A stretch of DNA of 6,835 bases from Bacteroidia bacterium (GTDB taxonomy: Bacteria > Bacteroidota > Bacteroidia > NS11-12g > UBA9320). The notes beneath the pieces are model-generated. The model did not search any database. It was not told the DNA's origin and saw nothing but the letters and a program-made list of their open reading frames with translations. Position numbers and translations under genes: made by a program. Shown here piece after piece: positions 6,248-6,835 of this stretch (positions are counted from its first letter, which is position 1; every line of letters starts with the position of its first letter). The stretch covers positions 1 to 6,835 of the forward strand of contig JABDQY010000192.1 of assembly GCA_013042025.1 (NCBI GenBank), given 5' to 3'.

Positions 6248-6835
6248 ACTGACCTTGGTTTTGCACCTGTTCTAGAATTGCCTCAAATAACATTTCACCC
6301 ACATATTTTGCTCCTTTAAAACTAAAGTGGGTATAGTCTTTTTGAGCTAACCCTTTTTTAACCCATGCAGACATTGAGTTCTCCCCGCCCATAGCCGCAT
6401 ATAGGTCCCAAAATGCACAACCAGTTTCGAAAGCCGCTTGATTCATTGCATTGTTAATCAAAGGAATATTATTATATGAAATATACTTTCCACCACTATT
6501 TCTGCTCATATCAGAAGGTCCGATAACAATAATGCTAACTCCTGGATAAGCCGATTTAATACTATTTAATTGCTTCACCAATATGTTCTTATAGTATCCA
6601 TAGTCTGATCTAATAGTTGGTACCACATTAATGCCGTATTGTAAGATGATACAGCGTACATTCAAATCATTTAGTTGCTGATGATAAATGGATTTGTCCA
6701 TTTTATCAAAACCGATTGCTGAGCTGACCCGCATTGCAAAGTTATCTACAGCAACACCCGTGTTCCCATCCACTGCAAGACCATAGATATCCGGAAATTG
6801 CACTTTAACAAAATCTAGCTTTAATTGCTTGGTTG
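6222..6835 (-). CDS. SGNH/GDSL-type esterase, C-terminal part (5' end beyond window)
   Basis: The frame stays open to the window edge, so this is a 203-residue C-terminal fragment; an internal GTG at 6803 is not a credible start. It matches a Bacteroidota SGNH-hydrolase family of roughly 400-500 residues, often found beside membrane-bound O-acyltransferase (MBOAT) genes and presumed to act on acylated envelope sugars (recalled family context, not visible here). Landmarks: the AVDGNTGVAVDN entry, block III-like ILQYGINVVP (Gly and Asn), the strand VSIIVIGPSDMSR, the family signature AFWDLYAAMGG, and block V DYTHFSFKGA with the catalytic Asp/His pair. The block II region reads MRVSSAIGF, where I would expect RGSSG, so the usual oxyanion glycine looks replaced. 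The block I serine would lie upstream of the window or in a preceding domain. The gene ends within the convergent neighbour's 3' end. Confidence 0.8.
   Translation of the reverse strand, partial: TKQLKLDFVKVQFPDIYGLAVDGNTGVAVDNFAMRVSSAIGFDKMDKSIYHQQLNDLNVRCIILQYGINVVPTIRSDYGYYKNILVKQLNSIKSAYPGVSIIVIGPSDMSRNSGGKYISYNNIPLINNAMNQAAFETGCAFWDLYAAMGGENSMSAWVKKGLAQKDYTHFSFKGAKYVGEMLFEAILEQVQNQGQSSLPGLAQ

Noticed and set aside
1..6835. A hidden novel system such as a retron, toxin-antitoxin pair, phage-defence island or CRISPR array
   Set aside because: I saw no reverse transcriptase, nuclease, repeat-spacer pattern, integrase, tRNA attachment site or structured RNA; the recognisable genes are ordinary core functions and the unknowns have no such motifs.

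Overview
This AT-rich window looks like chromosome from a member of the Bacteroidota, most likely a marine-type Flavobacteriia relative. The evidence is a gliding-motility-associated C-terminal (CHU_C) domain, a long outer-membrane protein with a carboxypeptidase-D-regulatory-like domain followed by DUF5686, the Bacteroidota promoter -7 octamer TAnnTTTG in front of two genes, and the lack of clear Shine-Dalgarno sequences. The genus cannot be named from this sequence alone.

Layout. Bases 32-511 (minus) hold a small lipoprotein gene with a CHU_C domain. Its stop codon appears to cut off a cysteine-containing tail that stays open in the same frame for 18 more codons. A short AT-rich gap carries the promoter of a plus-strand group: alanine dehydrogenase (601-1716), an alpha/beta-hydrolase overlapping its stop by one base (1716-2489), and, after 39 bases, an 831-residue CarboxypepD_reg/DUF5686 outer-membrane protein (2529-5024). 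A gap of about 330 bases (5025-5356) between converging genes holds hairpin-like repeats and a doubtful small ORF. Next come the tRNA adenosine deaminase tadA (5357-5788, minus) and, divergent from it, a 140-residue protein of unknown function (5825-6247, plus). The last gene (6222-6835, minus) is the C-terminal part of an SGNH/GDSL-type esterase that runs off the window; its 3' end overlaps the preceding gene tail-to-tail by 26 bases.

How the genes work together. Most of this is ordinary core genome: amino-acid catabolism (alanine to pyruvate and ammonia), a general esterase, an outer-membrane protein and a tRNA-modifying enzyme. Only the alanine dehydrogenase-hydrolase pair shows tight physical coupling, and no shared pathway is evident. 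I found no mobile element, CRISPR array, RNA gene or defence-like system. The most useful leads are the probable premature stop in the lipoprotein gene, the unresolved 5025-5356 gap, and the altered block II of the SGNH enzyme.
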